Shown here one piece after another: positions 5,115-13,412 of a stretch of 13,484 nucleotides of DNA. The notes under the pieces were generated by a model that saw only the letters and a list, made by a program, of their open reading frames with translations, did no database searches and had not been told where the DNA came from. The stretch's first letter is position 1, and every line of letters begins with the position of its first letter. Position numbers and translations under genes: made by a program. Origin of the DNA: an uncultured Prevotella sp. (lineage in GTDB: Bacteria > Bacteroidota > Bacteroidia > Bacteroidales > Bacteroidaceae); NCBI GenBank assembly GCA_900547085.1, contig URFI01000036.1:1-13484 (forward strand), written 5' to 3'.

Positions 5115-6779
5115 ATGACTAAGGACTTGTTGCGTCCCGACTATATATTTGAGTCGAGTTGGGAAGTTTGTAATAAAGTGGGAGGTATTTATACCGTTCT
5201 TTCTACACGAGCAAAAACATTGCAGGATCAATATCCGGACCGGATTATTTTTATCGGCCCTGATTGTTGGAAAGAACAAGACAATCCATATTTTCAAGAA
5301 GACAGCTCTTTGTTCGCAGATTGGAAGAGCAAAGCCGCTGATGACGGATTGACATGCAGAATTTGCCGCTGGTCAGTTCCGGGGCATCCGCTTGCCATAT
5401 TAGTGGATTACCAACCCTTTTATGCACTGAAAAATGAGATATATGCCCAAATGTGGGAGTGGTTTCAGGTGGACAGTCTGCACGGTTATGGCGATTATGA
5501 CGAAGCTTCCATGTTTTCGTATGCAGCCGGCAGGGTAGTGGAGAGCTTTTATCGCTTTTATCTGGACAAGACCAAGAAGGTGATTTATCATGGAAATGAA
5601 TGGATGACCGGCATGGGATTGCTCTACATTCGCCATCAGGTACCCGAGATTGGCACGCTTTTCACAACCCATGCAACGAGCATTGGTCGAAGTATTGCGG
5701 GAAACAATAAGCCCCTGTACGAATACCTGTCGTCCTATCACGGAGACCAAATGGCCGAGGAACTCAACATGCAGAGCAAACATTCTATAGAGAAGCAAAC
5801 CGCACATCACGTTGATTGCTTTACAACCGTGAGTGAGATTACAGCCAACGAGTGTAAGGAGCTGCTGGATAAACCCGTTGATGAGATATTACTCAATGGT
5901 TTTGAAGACAGTTTTGTGCCACGAGGGCAAGAACTGACGAGCAAACGTAGGCTGGCAAGAAAGCGAATCATAGAAGTTGCTAATGCTTTGATGGGCAATA
6001 CTTTTGATGACAATGCTTTCATTGTTTCTACAAGTGGGCGATATGAGTTTCGCAACAAAGGCATTGATGTCTTCCTGGAAGCCATCAACCGCTTACGGCT
6101 GTCGCATGATTCTTTATCCCGTAAGGTGTTGGCCGTAGTGGAAGTGCCGGCTTGGGTGGGCGAGCCGCGAGCCGACTTGATAACAAGGTTGGCGTCGGGA
6201 GAATCGTTTGATGCGCCCTTGGAGCATCCTATGTTGACCCACTGGCTTCGAGACATGCCAGGCGACCGCATTCTTCAGATGCTGGAAGCGCTGAATATGC
6301 ATAACGCCGAACATGACAACGTGAAAGTGATGTTTGTTCCGTGCTACCTCACGGGTGATGATGGCATTTTAAACTTGCCATATTATGATTTGGTTGTGGG
6401 CAACGACCTGTGCGTTTATCCTTCATACTACGAACCTTGGGGCTACACGCCGTTGGAGGCTATAGCATTTAGTGTGCCTTGTGTTACAACCGATTTGGCA
6501 GGATTTGGTTTGTGGGTTAATCGAACAATCGGAACGAACAGTGAGATTGAGCATGGTGTGAAAGTGATTCACCGCACTGACAACAACTACTCTGACGTGG
6601 CCGATGAAATCAAGCAAACCATCATGCAGCTGTCAAAGTTTTCATCTAAAGAGGTGAACATGATACGAAAGCGAGCGGCCGATTTGTCAAAAAAAGTATT
6701 GTGGCAACGGTTTATTAAGCATTATGAGACAGCCTACCATGAGGCTTTGTCACGCGTAGAGAATAGAATAATCAAGTAA
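5115..6779 (+). CDS. Glycogen synthase, GT3-like (GYS type)
   Basis: The enzyme elongates alpha-1,4-glucan from a nucleotide-activated glucose in the cytoplasm. At 554 residues it fits the bacterial GT3-like glycogen synthases of Bacteroidetes, related to the eukaryotic GYS enzyme and distinct from ADP-glucose-specific GT5 GlgA. Visible motifs are SSWEVCNKVGGIYTV near residues 14-27 (KVGG nucleotide-sugar loop), HGNEWMTG at 159-166, TTHATSIGR at 184-192 (basic residue, as in GYS), SGRYEFRNKG near 307-316, and EPWGYTPLE at 440-448, the E-x7-E donor-site motif in its GYS form. I choose 5115 because the upstream part of the open frame contains the promoter and gives a non-homologous hydrophobic extension. 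The phosphorylase gene follows 27 bp downstream with no promoter between them, so the two form an operon. Donor preference (UDP- or ADP-glucose) cannot be read from the sequence. Confidence 0.92.
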   Translation: MTKDLLRPDYIFESSWEVCNKVGGIYTVLSTRAKTLQDQYPDRIIFIGPDCWKEQDNPYFQEDSSLFADWKSKAADDGLTCRICRWSVPGHPLAILVDYQPFYALKNEIYAQMWEWFQVDSLHGYGDYDEASMFSYAAGRVVESFYRFYLDKTKKVIYHGNEWMTGMGLLYIRHQVPEIGTLFTTHATSIGRSIAGNNKPLYEYLSSYHGDQMAEELNMQSKHSIEKQTAHHVDCFTTVSEITANECKELLDKPVDEILLNGFEDSFVPRGQELTSKRRLARKRIIEVANALMGNTFDDNAFIVSTSGRYEFRNKGIDVFLEAINRLRLSHDSLSRKVLAVVEVPAWVGEPRADLITRLASGESFDAPLEHPMLTHWLRDMPGDRILQMLEALNMHNAEHDNVKVMFVPCYLTGDDGILNLPYYDLVVGNDLCVYPSYYEPWGYTPLEAIAFSVPCVTTDLAGFGLWVNRTIGTNSEIEHGVKVIHRTDNNYSDVADEIKQTIMQLSKFSSKEVNMIRKRAADLSKKVLWQRFIKHYETAYHEALSRVENRIIK

Positions 6780-6806
6780 GAAAATAAATAAGAAAATTAA
6801 AGATTT

Positions 6807-9368
6807 ATGAAAATTAAGACGAGCAATGTTAACGCTGCACAGTGGAGAGAGTTGACAATCAAATCAAGATTGCCCGAACAACTGAAATGTTTGGACGAAT
6901 TAGCACATAACATGTGGTTTGGTTGGAATCACGAAGCGCGTTGTCTCTTCAAGAGTCTTGATGAGGAATTATACGAAGCAGTAGGGCACAACCCCGTGCT
7001 GTTGTTGGAGCGCCTCAACTATGACCGTAAAGAAGAGATTGTGAACGATGCCAAGTTGATGAAGCGCGTAGAGGACGTTTATGCCCAATTTCGCGCTTAC
7101 ATGGACGTGGAACCCGATAAGAAGCGTCCATCTGTTGCCTATTTCTGCATGGAATATGGTATTAATCAGATATTGAAAATCTATTCAGGAGGTCTGGGTA
7201 TGTTGGCTGGTGACTACCTCAAAGAGGCATCAGACAGCAATGTAGATATGTGTGCTGTAGGCTTTTTGTATCGTTACGGCTATTTCAAGCAGTCACTCAA
7301 TATGGAGGGTAAACAGATTGCTCAATACGAGGCTCAAAACTTTAACTCGCTTCCCATTGAGCGTGAGGTTGATGAAAATGGCAACCCCATCGTGATTGAC
7401 GTACCCTATCTTGATTATGTGGTGCATGCATACGTATGGCGTGTGAATGTGGGTCGCATCAAATTGTACTTGTTGGATACTGACAACGACTTGAACTCAG
7501 AGTTTGACAGATCCATTACTCACGCTCTGTACGGAGGTGATTGGGAAAATCGACTCAAGCAAGAGATATTGCTGGGTATTGGTGGTATTCTCACTTTGAA
7601 GAAACTGGGCATTAAGAAAGACATCTATCACTGCAACGAAGGCCATGCGGCGCTTTGTAATTTGCAACGTCTTTGTGATTACATTGAGAGCGGACTGACG
7701 TTCAATCAGGCAATGGAATTGGTGAGAGCATCCTCACTGTACACCGTGCATACCCCCGTTCCGGCAGGCCACGACTATTTTGACGAAACCCTTTTCGGAA
7801 AGTACATGCAAGGCTATCCACAGCGTTTGGGTATCACATGGGATGAATTCATTGGAATGGGACGTCAGAATCCTGACGATCATACAGAAAAATTCTGCAT
7901 GAGTACCTTTGCATGCAATACCGCACAAGAGGTTAATGGCGTAAGCAAGTTGCACGGATGGGTAAGCCAAAAAATGTTCGCTCCTATCTGGAAAGGCTAT
8001 TATCCTGAGGAGAGCCATGTAGGATATGTGACCAATGGTGTACACTTCCCAACATGGACTTCGACAGAGTTTCGTGACCTTTACGACAAGTACTTTGACA
8101 AGTCGTTTATGAGCGACCAGAGCAACGAAGACATTTGGCACGCGTTTCTGAAGATTCCGGATGAAGAGATTTGGCAAACGCGCATGAAGTTGAAAAATAA
8201 GCTGGTGAAGTATATCCGTGAGAAGTTTACCGAGAATTGGTTGAAGAACCAAGGCGATCCGTCACGCGTGATGTCCCTGCTTGAATGTATCAATCCAAAT
8301 GCGTTGATGATAGGTTTCTGTCGTCGTTTTGCAACCTATAAAAGAGCGCACTTGTTGTTTACAGATATCAATCGGTTGTCAAAGATTGTGAACAACCCAG
8401 AACGCCCTGTGCTGTTCTTCTTCTCGGGCAAGGCCCATCCTGCAGATGGAGCAGGTCAAGATCTCATCAAACGTATCTATGAGATTAGCCAGCGCCCAGA
8501 ATTTTTAGGTAAAATCATCTTCCTGGAAGATTACGACATGCATTTGGCCCGTAGACTGGTTTCTGGTGTAGATATTTGGATGAATACGCCTACGCGTCCA
8601 CTCGAAGCCTCGGGTACGTCTGGCGAGAAAGCCGAGATGAATGGTGTTGTCAACTTGTCCGTGCTTGATGGCTGGTGGGTAGAAGGTTACAGAGAAGGTG
8701 CTGGATGGGCTTTGCCTCAGAAGCGTACTTACCAAAACCAGGAGTACCAAGACCAGTTGGATGCGGCTACCATTTATTCGCTTTTAGAGAATGAGATTAT
8801 TCCTATGTATTATAATAAGAATGAGGAAGGCTATAGCGAACAATGGCTTGACGTGGTGAAGAAATCCGTTGCGACGATTGCACCTCATTACACGATGAAG
8901 CGTCAGTTGGACGATTATTACGACAAGTTCTACGAGAAGCAAGCAGCAAGATTTGCTGAGTTGGCCGCTGAAGATGCCAAGTTGGCTAAAGAGATTGCGC
9001 ATTGGAAAGAGACAGTGGCCGAGCGTTGGGACGCCATCCATGTTGTTTCAAAGGATACTGAGTTCTTGACAAACGGTGGCGAAACGGGTGTTGAATATCG
9101 CATTAAATATGTGATTGACGAACAAGGACTGGAGGATGCTGTTAGTTTGGAGCTGGTGACACTGAAACCCTTACCCGATGATGATGGTCGTGAGCTTTAT
9201 CGCGTACGTCCCTTTGAGATGACAGGGCACGAAGGCAATCAATATACTTTTGAAGCAGTAATAGATCCTGATGATGCCGGCACCTTTAAATCATGCGTGC
9301 GTATGTTCCCAAAGCATAAAAACCTGCCGCACCGTCAAGATTTCAACTATGTAAAATGGCTTGATTAA
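6807..9368 (+). CDS. glgP: Alpha-glucan (glycogen) phosphorylase, short form
   Basis: This GT35 enzyme releases glucose-1-phosphate from glycogen or maltodextrin by phosphorolysis, using pyridoxal phosphate. Its 853 residues are of the TIGR02094 type. An N-terminal DUF3417 domain (about 10-110, with HNMWFGWNHEA) precedes the FCMEYGINQILKIYSGGLG segment near residues 112-130. HCNEGHAAL, HTPVPAGHDYF, GFCRRFATYKRA and SGKAHPADGAGQD follow in the order expected for the family. EASGTSGEKAEMNG carries Lys608, the expected pyridoxal phosphate lysine. The motif reads GEK rather than the common GMK. A C-terminal extension after about residue 745 is normal for Bacteroidetes members. The start gives the family N-terminus and lies 27 bp after the synthase stop codon; no SD is seen. 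Co-transcription with glycogen synthase implies that activity is balanced after transcription. Confidence 0.95.
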   Translation: MKIKTSNVNAAQWRELTIKSRLPEQLKCLDELAHNMWFGWNHEARCLFKSLDEELYEAVGHNPVLLLERLNYDRKEEIVNDAKLMKRVEDVYAQFRAYMDVEPDKKRPSVAYFCMEYGINQILKIYSGGLGMLAGDYLKEASDSNVDMCAVGFLYRYGYFKQSLNMEGKQIAQYEAQNFNSLPIEREVDENGNPIVIDVPYLDYVVHAYVWRVNVGRIKLYLLDTDNDLNSEFDRSITHALYGGDWENRLKQEILLGIGGILTLKKLGIKKDIYHCNEGHAALCNLQRLCDYIESGLTFNQAMELVRASSLYTVHTPVPAGHDYFDETLFGKYMQGYPQRLGITWDEFIGMGRQNPDDHTEKFCMSTFACNTAQEVNGVSKLHGWVSQKMFAPIWKGYYPEESHVGYVTNGVHFPTWTSTEFRDLYDKYFDKSFMSDQSNEDIWHAFLKIPDEEIWQTRMKLKNKLVKYIREKFTENWLKNQGDPSRVMSLLECINPNALMIGFCRRFATYKRAHLLFTDINRLSKIVNNPERPVLFFFSGKAHPADGAGQDLIKRIYEISQRPEFLGKIIFLEDYDMHLARRLVSGVDIWMNTPTRPLEASGTSGEKAEMNGVVNLSVLDGWWVEGYREGAGWALPQKRTYQNQEYQDQLDAATIYSLLENEIIPMYYNKNEEGYSEQWLDVVKKSVATIAPHYTMKRQLDDYYDKFYEKQAARFAELAAEDAKLAKEIAHWKETVAERWDAIHVVSKDTEFLTNGGETGVEYRIKYVIDEQGLEDAVSLELVTLKPLPDDDGRELYRVRPFEMTGHEGNQYTFEAVIDPDDAGTFKSCVRMFPKHKNLPHRQDFNYVKWLD

Positions 9369-9392
9369 CTTGAGGTGAATGAGTTTTGTACT

Positions 9393-9434
9393 AGAGGGTG
9401 TGTCAAAGATTTGGCATGCCCTCTTTGGTTTTTT
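9393..9434 (+). terminator. Intrinsic terminator of the glycogen operon
   Basis: AGAGGGTGTGTCAA (9393-9406) pairs with TTGGCATGCCCTCT (9411-9424) over 14 positions, three of them G-T wobbles, around an AGAT loop. TTGG and then six T residues (9429-9434) follow. It lies 25 bp after the phosphorylase stop codon and is the best-formed terminator in the window. Confidence 0.85.
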
Positions 9435-9522
9435 CCATCAAGCGATTCGGTTGTTTGCTCGTGCATCGATGTACTATCTTTTCCTCAAGATAGGTTTTGT
9501 GACACTCATTTTTGAACAAACA

Positions 9523-9554
9523 TTTGTAAGGGTCTTGTTTTTTTAGTAATTTTG
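9523..9554 (+). promoter_or_regulatory. Consensus sigma-AB promoter of pheT
   Basis: TTTG (9523-9526), 20 bp, then TAATTTTG (9547-9554) matches the Bacteroidetes promoter exactly. Transcription should begin near 9561, giving a leader of about 31 nt. This leaves no room for a T-box or an attenuation leader, so pheT is probably expressed constitutively. Confidence 0.8.
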
Positions 9555-9591
9555 CAATGCTTTACGAATACACTTAAAATTCATCTATCTA

Positions 9592-12054
9592 ATGAATATT
9601 TCATATAAATGGCTTAAAGAATATGTCGATTTCGACTTGACTCCGCAGGAAGTTGCGCAAGCCTTAACTTCTACAGGGCTAGAAGTGGATGCCTTAGAAG
9701 AAGTTCAAACCGTCAAGGGAGGACTAAAAGGACTTTATGTTGGGCAGGTGTTGACCTGTGAAATGCACCCCAACTCCGATCACCTCCATATCACGACAGT
9801 AGACTTAGGGAAGGGAGAACCTCAGCAGATTGTATGTGGCGCCCCCAATGTGGCTGCTGGGCAGAAAGTCATCGTAGCCGACCTTGGCTGTATTTTATAT
9901 GATGGTGATGATTCGTTTACCATCAAAAAAAGCAAATTACGGGGCGTAGACTCATTCGGAATGATTTGCGCCGAAGACGAAATTGGTGTTGGTACGTCAC
10001 ACGAGGGTATCATTGTGTTGCCAGAAGATGCCCCTGTTGGCCAGCCTGCTGCAGAATATTATAACCTTGACAGCGATTGGATTATCGAAATAGACATCAC
10101 AGCCAATCGGTCTGATGCTTTGTCTCATTACGGTGTAGCTCGTGATTTGTATGCATGGTTGAAGCAAAATGGGTATCAAACCAGTTTGCATCGTCCGTCT
10201 TGTGATGAATTTAAGGTAGATAATGAAGATTTGCCCATTGATGTCAAGATTGAGAATACAGAGGCCTGCAAGCGTTATGCCTGTCTCTCACTCACGGATT
10301 GTGAGGTGAAAGAAAGTCCGGAGTGGTTGCAGAACAAGCTGAGAGTAATCGGCTTGCGACCCGTCAATAACATCGTTGACATCACAAATTATGTGATGAT
10401 GGCTTACGGACAGCCCATGCATTGCTTTGACGCCGACATGGTTGAAGGTCATCAAATCGTGGTGAGAACACAGCCAGAGGGGACCAAGTTTGTGACCCTT
10501 GATGGTGAAGAGCATACTTTGGGTGAACACGACTTAAGCATTTGCAATGCAGAACACCCAATGTGTATTGCCGGAATCTTCGGTGGAAAGGGTAGTGGTA
10601 CCTATGAAACAACACGCAATGTTGTTTTGGAGAGTGCCTATTTCCACCCAACCTGGATTCGCAAGAGCGCACGCCGGCATGGCTTGAGTACGGATGCAAG
10701 CTATCGCTTTGAGCGAGGCATCGATCCTAATGGCACGATATACGCATTGAAGCAAGCTGCGATATTGTGTCAACAACTCGCGGGGGGTAAGGTTAGCATG
10801 CAGATTAAAGACGTGTTTCCTACACCTATTGAAAACGCCCAAGTGTCACTTTCATACGACTATGTGAACGGTCTCATTGGTAAAAAGATAGAGCCAGAAG
10901 TGATGAAGAACATCTTGGAAAGCCTGGAAATGGAAATCAAGAGCGAGAATCAAGAAGGTCTTGAATTGTCTGTCCCCGCATACCGAGTTGACGTTCAGCG
11001 TCCCTGTGATGTTGTAGAGGATATCCTGCGTATCTATGGCTATAACAATGTTGAAATTCCAACACAGCTCAAGAGTTCGTTGGCCATACAGGGTGATGAG
11101 GATAGAGCAGCCCATTTGGAAAACCTGGTGGGTGAACAGTTGGTTGGATGTGGTTTTCATGAAATTCTGAACAATTCGCTTACCAAGACGTCTTATTATC
11201 ATGATTTGAACCGTTACCCAGAGGAGGCAACGGTAAAGATCATGAATCCTTTGAGTACCGACCTGGGTGTGATGCGCCAGACGCTGTTGTTTGGAGGCCT
11301 TGAAAGCATCATGCGCAATGTGAATCGTAAGCAAACAAACTTGCGCTTCTTTGAGTTTGGTAACTGTTACCAATATGTAGCAGAGCGAGAGAATGAGGAA
11401 GATCCGATTAAGGCATATCAGCAAGCTTATCATTTAGGACTATGGGTTACTGGTAAACGTGTGGAAGGAAGTTGGGCACATGCAGATGAGCCCAGTTCAT
11501 TTGACGAACTGAAAGCCTATGTTCAAAATATTTTTACCCGGTTAGGCGTGCCTTCTGGCATGTTGGTAACAGAAAAAAGTGACAACAATATCTTCTCTCA
11601 TGGTTTGACCATCATGAATCGAGGAGGGAAAATCATTGCTGAATTGGGTGTTGTTTGTAAAAAGTTGCTAAAGCAGGTTGATGTAGCTGGTGAAGTTTAT
11701 TTTGCTGAAATCAACTGGACGGCACTTATGAAATTAACTCGTAAGAATAAGGTTGAGTACAAAGAGCTGTCTAAGTATCCTGCCGTTAGTCGCGATTTGG
11801 CCCTGTTGATAGATAAGCAAACAGAATTCGAGCAAATAGAAAAGATTGCCTTCCAGACAGAAAAGAAGTTACTGAAGCGCGTTGAGCTCTTTGATGTTTA
11901 CGAAGGCAAGAATCTGCCGGAAGGCAAAAAGAGCTATGCCGTCAATTTTATCCTGCAAGATGAGCAAAAAACATTGAATGACAAGCAGATTGACGGAATC
12001 ATGCAGAAACTTATAAAGAATCTCACAGAAAAGCTTGGCGCTGAACTTCGATGA
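9592..12054 (+). CDS. pheT: Phenylalanine--tRNA ligase beta subunit
   Basis: PheT pairs with PheS in an alpha2-beta2 enzyme that charges tRNA-Phe with phenylalanine in the cytoplasm. The beta subunit supplies tRNA binding and editing. At 820 residues it is full length. Domains in order: the EMAP-type tRNA-binding fold at about 40-150 (GLYVGQVLTCEMHPNSDHL); the B3/B4 editing domain at about 210-390 (RPVNNIVDITNYVMMAYGQP, HCFDAD); B5 at about 405-480, followed by DVVEDILRIYGYNNVEIP; the catalytic-like core domain; and the C-terminal ferredoxin-like anticodon-binding domain at about 725-820 (LSKYPAVSRDLALLID to the end). pheS is not in the window, as is usual in Bacteroidetes, where the two are often unlinked. 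It has its own promoter and is followed by yebC on the same strand 120 bp downstream. Confidence 0.97.
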   Translation: MNISYKWLKEYVDFDLTPQEVAQALTSTGLEVDALEEVQTVKGGLKGLYVGQVLTCEMHPNSDHLHITTVDLGKGEPQQIVCGAPNVAAGQKVIVADLGCILYDGDDSFTIKKSKLRGVDSFGMICAEDEIGVGTSHEGIIVLPEDAPVGQPAAEYYNLDSDWIIEIDITANRSDALSHYGVARDLYAWLKQNGYQTSLHRPSCDEFKVDNEDLPIDVKIENTEACKRYACLSLTDCEVKESPEWLQNKLRVIGLRPVNNIVDITNYVMMAYGQPMHCFDADMVEGHQIVVRTQPEGTKFVTLDGEEHTLGEHDLSICNAEHPMCIAGIFGGKGSGTYETTRNVVLESAYFHPTWIRKSARRHGLSTDASYRFERGIDPNGTIYALKQAAILCQQLAGGKVSMQIKDVFPTPIENAQVSLSYDYVNGLIGKKIEPEVMKNILESLEMEIKSENQEGLELSVPAYRVDVQRPCDVVEDILRIYGYNNVEIPTQLKSSLAIQGDEDRAAHLENLVGEQLVGCGFHEILNNSLTKTSYYHDLNRYPEEATVKIMNPLSTDLGVMRQTLLFGGLESIMRNVNRKQTNLRFFEFGNCYQYVAERENEEDPIKAYQQAYHLGLWVTGKRVEGSWAHADEPSSFDELKAYVQNIFTRLGVPSGMLVTEKSDNNIFSHGLTIMNRGGKIIAELGVVCKKLLKQVDVAGEVYFAEINWTALMKLTRKNKVEYKELSKYPAVSRDLALLIDKQTEFEQIEKIAFQTEKKLLKRVELFDVYEGKNLPEGKKSYAVNFILQDEQKTLNDKQIDGIMQKLIKNLTEKLGAELR

Positions 12055-12110
12055 TTCGGTTGCCATGGTTTTGTGAATATAAACGTTCATATATCATTTA
12101 ACAATCAACA

Positions 12111-12155
12111 TTTAGGAACGAAAGTTCTTCGTCCTAAACCTCTTCAATGAAGAGG
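12111..12155 (+). promoter_or_regulatory. Two abutting hairpins between pheT and yebC
   Basis: Hairpin 1 pairs TTTAGG+ACGAA (12111-12122, one bulged A at 12117) with TTCGT+CCTAAA (12128-12138), giving 11 bp around a 5-nt loop. Hairpin 2 pairs CCTCTTC (12139-12145) with GAAGAGG (12149-12155), giving a perfect 7 bp around AAT. No nucleotide separates them, so they could stack coaxially. The following sequence is AT-rich but has no proper T-run, so this is not a classical terminator. It ends 19 nt before the yebC start codon. It may modulate yebC translation, protect or process the mRNA, or attenuate pheT read-through. Confidence 0.6.
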
Positions 12156-12174
12156 ATTAAATAATTTTATTCCA

Positions 12175-12900
12175 ATGGGAAGAGCATTTGAGTATCGTAA
12201 AGCAACGAAGCTGAAAAGATGGGGCCACATGGCTCGTACATTCACGAAAATAGGTAAACAAATTGCAATTGCAGTAAAAGCTGGAGGACCTGATCCTGAA
12301 AACAATCCCGCTTTGCGCGCCCTCATAGCCAATGCCAAGCGCGAAAACATGCCGAAAGACAATGTTGATCGTGCCATTAAGAATGCGATGGGGAAAGATC
12401 AAAGCGACTACAAATCGGTCACATATGAAGGGTATGGTCCTCATGGAGTGGCTATCTTGGTAGACACTTTGACGGACAATACCACCCGAACTGTTGGGGA
12501 TGTGCGGTCTGTATTCAATAAGTTCAATGGCAACTTGGGGACAAGCGGTTCACTGGCATTCCTCTTTGACCATAAAGCTGTTTTCACATTTAAGAAGAAA
12601 GATGGCTTGGATATGGATGAACTGATACTCGACCTCATAGATTATGGTGTGGAAGATGAATATGATGAAGATGAGGAGACGGACGAAATAACCATCTATG
12701 GCGCCCCGACGAGCTTTGGTGAAATTCAAAAGCATCTGGAAACGGACGGTTTTGAAGTGACAGGTGCTGAGTTTACATACATCCCGAACGACTTGAAAGA
12801 CCTTACTCCCGAGGAGCGTGAAACGATTGATAAGATGGTAGAGCGGCTTGAAGAGTTTGACGACGTGCAAACTGTTTACACCAATATGAAACCTGAATAA
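12175..12900 (+). CDS. yebC: YebC/PmpR family protein (TACO1-like)
   Basis: This 241-residue cytoplasmic protein matches the YebC/PmpR (TACO1) family throughout, at normal length. The N-terminus has MGRAFEYRKATKLKRWGHMAR (family: H-S-K-W-x-x-I-K), then AVKAGGPDPENNPALR and NMPKDNVDRAIKNA near residues 38-70. The middle domain carries YEGYGPHGVAILVDTLTDN, and the C-terminal domain is acidic. Family members have been described as DNA-binding regulators, and some as factors that help ribosomes through proline-rich stretches; which applies here cannot be told. The start at 12175 is the usual one and lacks an SD. No clear promoter was seen in the 120-bp gap after pheT, so read-through from pheT past two hairpins is likely. 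A terminator follows at once. Confidence 0.95.
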   Translation: MGRAFEYRKATKLKRWGHMARTFTKIGKQIAIAVKAGGPDPENNPALRALIANAKRENMPKDNVDRAIKNAMGKDQSDYKSVTYEGYGPHGVAILVDTLTDNTTRTVGDVRSVFNKFNGNLGTSGSLAFLFDHKAVFTFKKKDGLDMDELILDLIDYGVEDEYDEDEETDEITIYGAPTSFGEIQKHLETDGFEVTGAEFTYIPNDLKDLTPEERETIDKMVERLEEFDDVQTVYTNMKPE

Positions 12901-12918
12901 CAGGAACATGTTATAGAG

Positions 12919-12951
12919 GAGAGTGCATCAAATTCGATGCATTCTCTTTTT
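12919..12951 (+). terminator. Intrinsic terminator of yebC
   Basis: GAGAGTGCATC (12919-12929) pairs with GATGCATTCTC (12936-12946) over 11 bp with one G-T wobble, around a 6-nt loop, followed by five T residues (12947-12951). It lies 18 bp after the yebC stop codon. Confidence 0.85.
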
Positions 12952-12953
12952 AG

Positions 12954-12980
12954 ATTAGACGATAATGTGTATCGTCTAAT
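12954..12980. terminator. Perfect 11-bp hairpin between convergent genes
   Basis: ATTAGACGATA (12954-12964) and TATCGTCTAAT (12970-12980) form a perfect 11-bp inverted repeat around a 5-nt loop. It lies between the yebC terminator and the convergent lipoprotein gene. Neither strand has a T-run directly after it, so it may act as a barrier or 3'-end stabiliser for the minus-strand transcript rather than as a classical terminator. Confidence 0.5.
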
Positions 12981-13007
12981 GCTTGCAAGATTCTAACAAG
13001 CCCCCCC

Positions 13008-13412
13008 TCAATAAGTACCTTGATAGTCGGCAACGCTGATTGTTTGCTGATACAATATTTTCTGTGGTTCTTTATCTGAATGCACTATGTAGGCGAAATT
13101 ATATTTTGCTTCTTTTAGTTTCTTAATACTTGTATTATCCTTAATCTCCTTCACCATGAGTTGGTGAATTTTAGTCCTGTTCTGTGCTACAATTTGCGCA
13201 TTGTCCAACTCACCTACAAATGAACAGTGATAAGTGTAGGTCTTGGTGTCTTTTTGAAAGGTCACACTGTCTGTTCTCGTACCATTAACAACTGGGGTAG
13301 GGCAGTATTTATCTGTATATTCCTTGGCTTCCCTTGCGCATCTGTCTTCCAGACTCTCATGACATGAAGACAGCATGGGGATAAATAAAATAGCGATGAA
13401 TAATCTTTTCAT
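13008..13412 (-). CDS. Small lipoprotein of unknown function
   Basis: The 134-residue protein has a lipoprotein signal peptide: MKR, a hydrophobic core (LFIAILFIPM) and the lipobox LSSC with Cys17 as the lipidated residue. HESLEDR follows, so the mature protein should be anchored in a membrane; acidic residues soon after the cysteine may favour surface exposure in Bacteroidetes, which is inference. The mature part is about 118 residues, with Cys28, Cys37 and Cys58 available for disulphides, and a beta-rich middle (DSVTFQKDTKTYTYHC). No family is recognised. The gene is convergent with yebC. Its stop codon is followed directly, in its own direction, by seven G residues (C7 at 13001-13007 on the plus strand) and then by the 12954-12980 hairpin. 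No TAnnTTTG box was found in the 72 bp left upstream. Confidence 0.8.
   Translation of the reverse strand: MKRLFIAILFIPMLSSCHESLEDRCAREAKEYTDKYCPTPVVNGTRTDSVTFQKDTKTYTYHCSFVGELDNAQIVAQNRTKIHQLMVKEIKDNTSIKKLKEAKYNFAYIVHSDKEPQKILYQQTISVADYQGTY

Noticed and set aside
10852..11433. 193-residue minus-strand frame inside pheT
   Set aside because: It lies wholly within the well-supported pheT gene, is antisense to conserved domains, and its translation has no domain; it is a shadow frame.
12055..12174. Independent yebC promoter
   Set aside because: TGGTTTTG at 12066-12073 deviates from TAnnTTTG at the conserved A and has no TTTG at the right distance; no better candidate was found.
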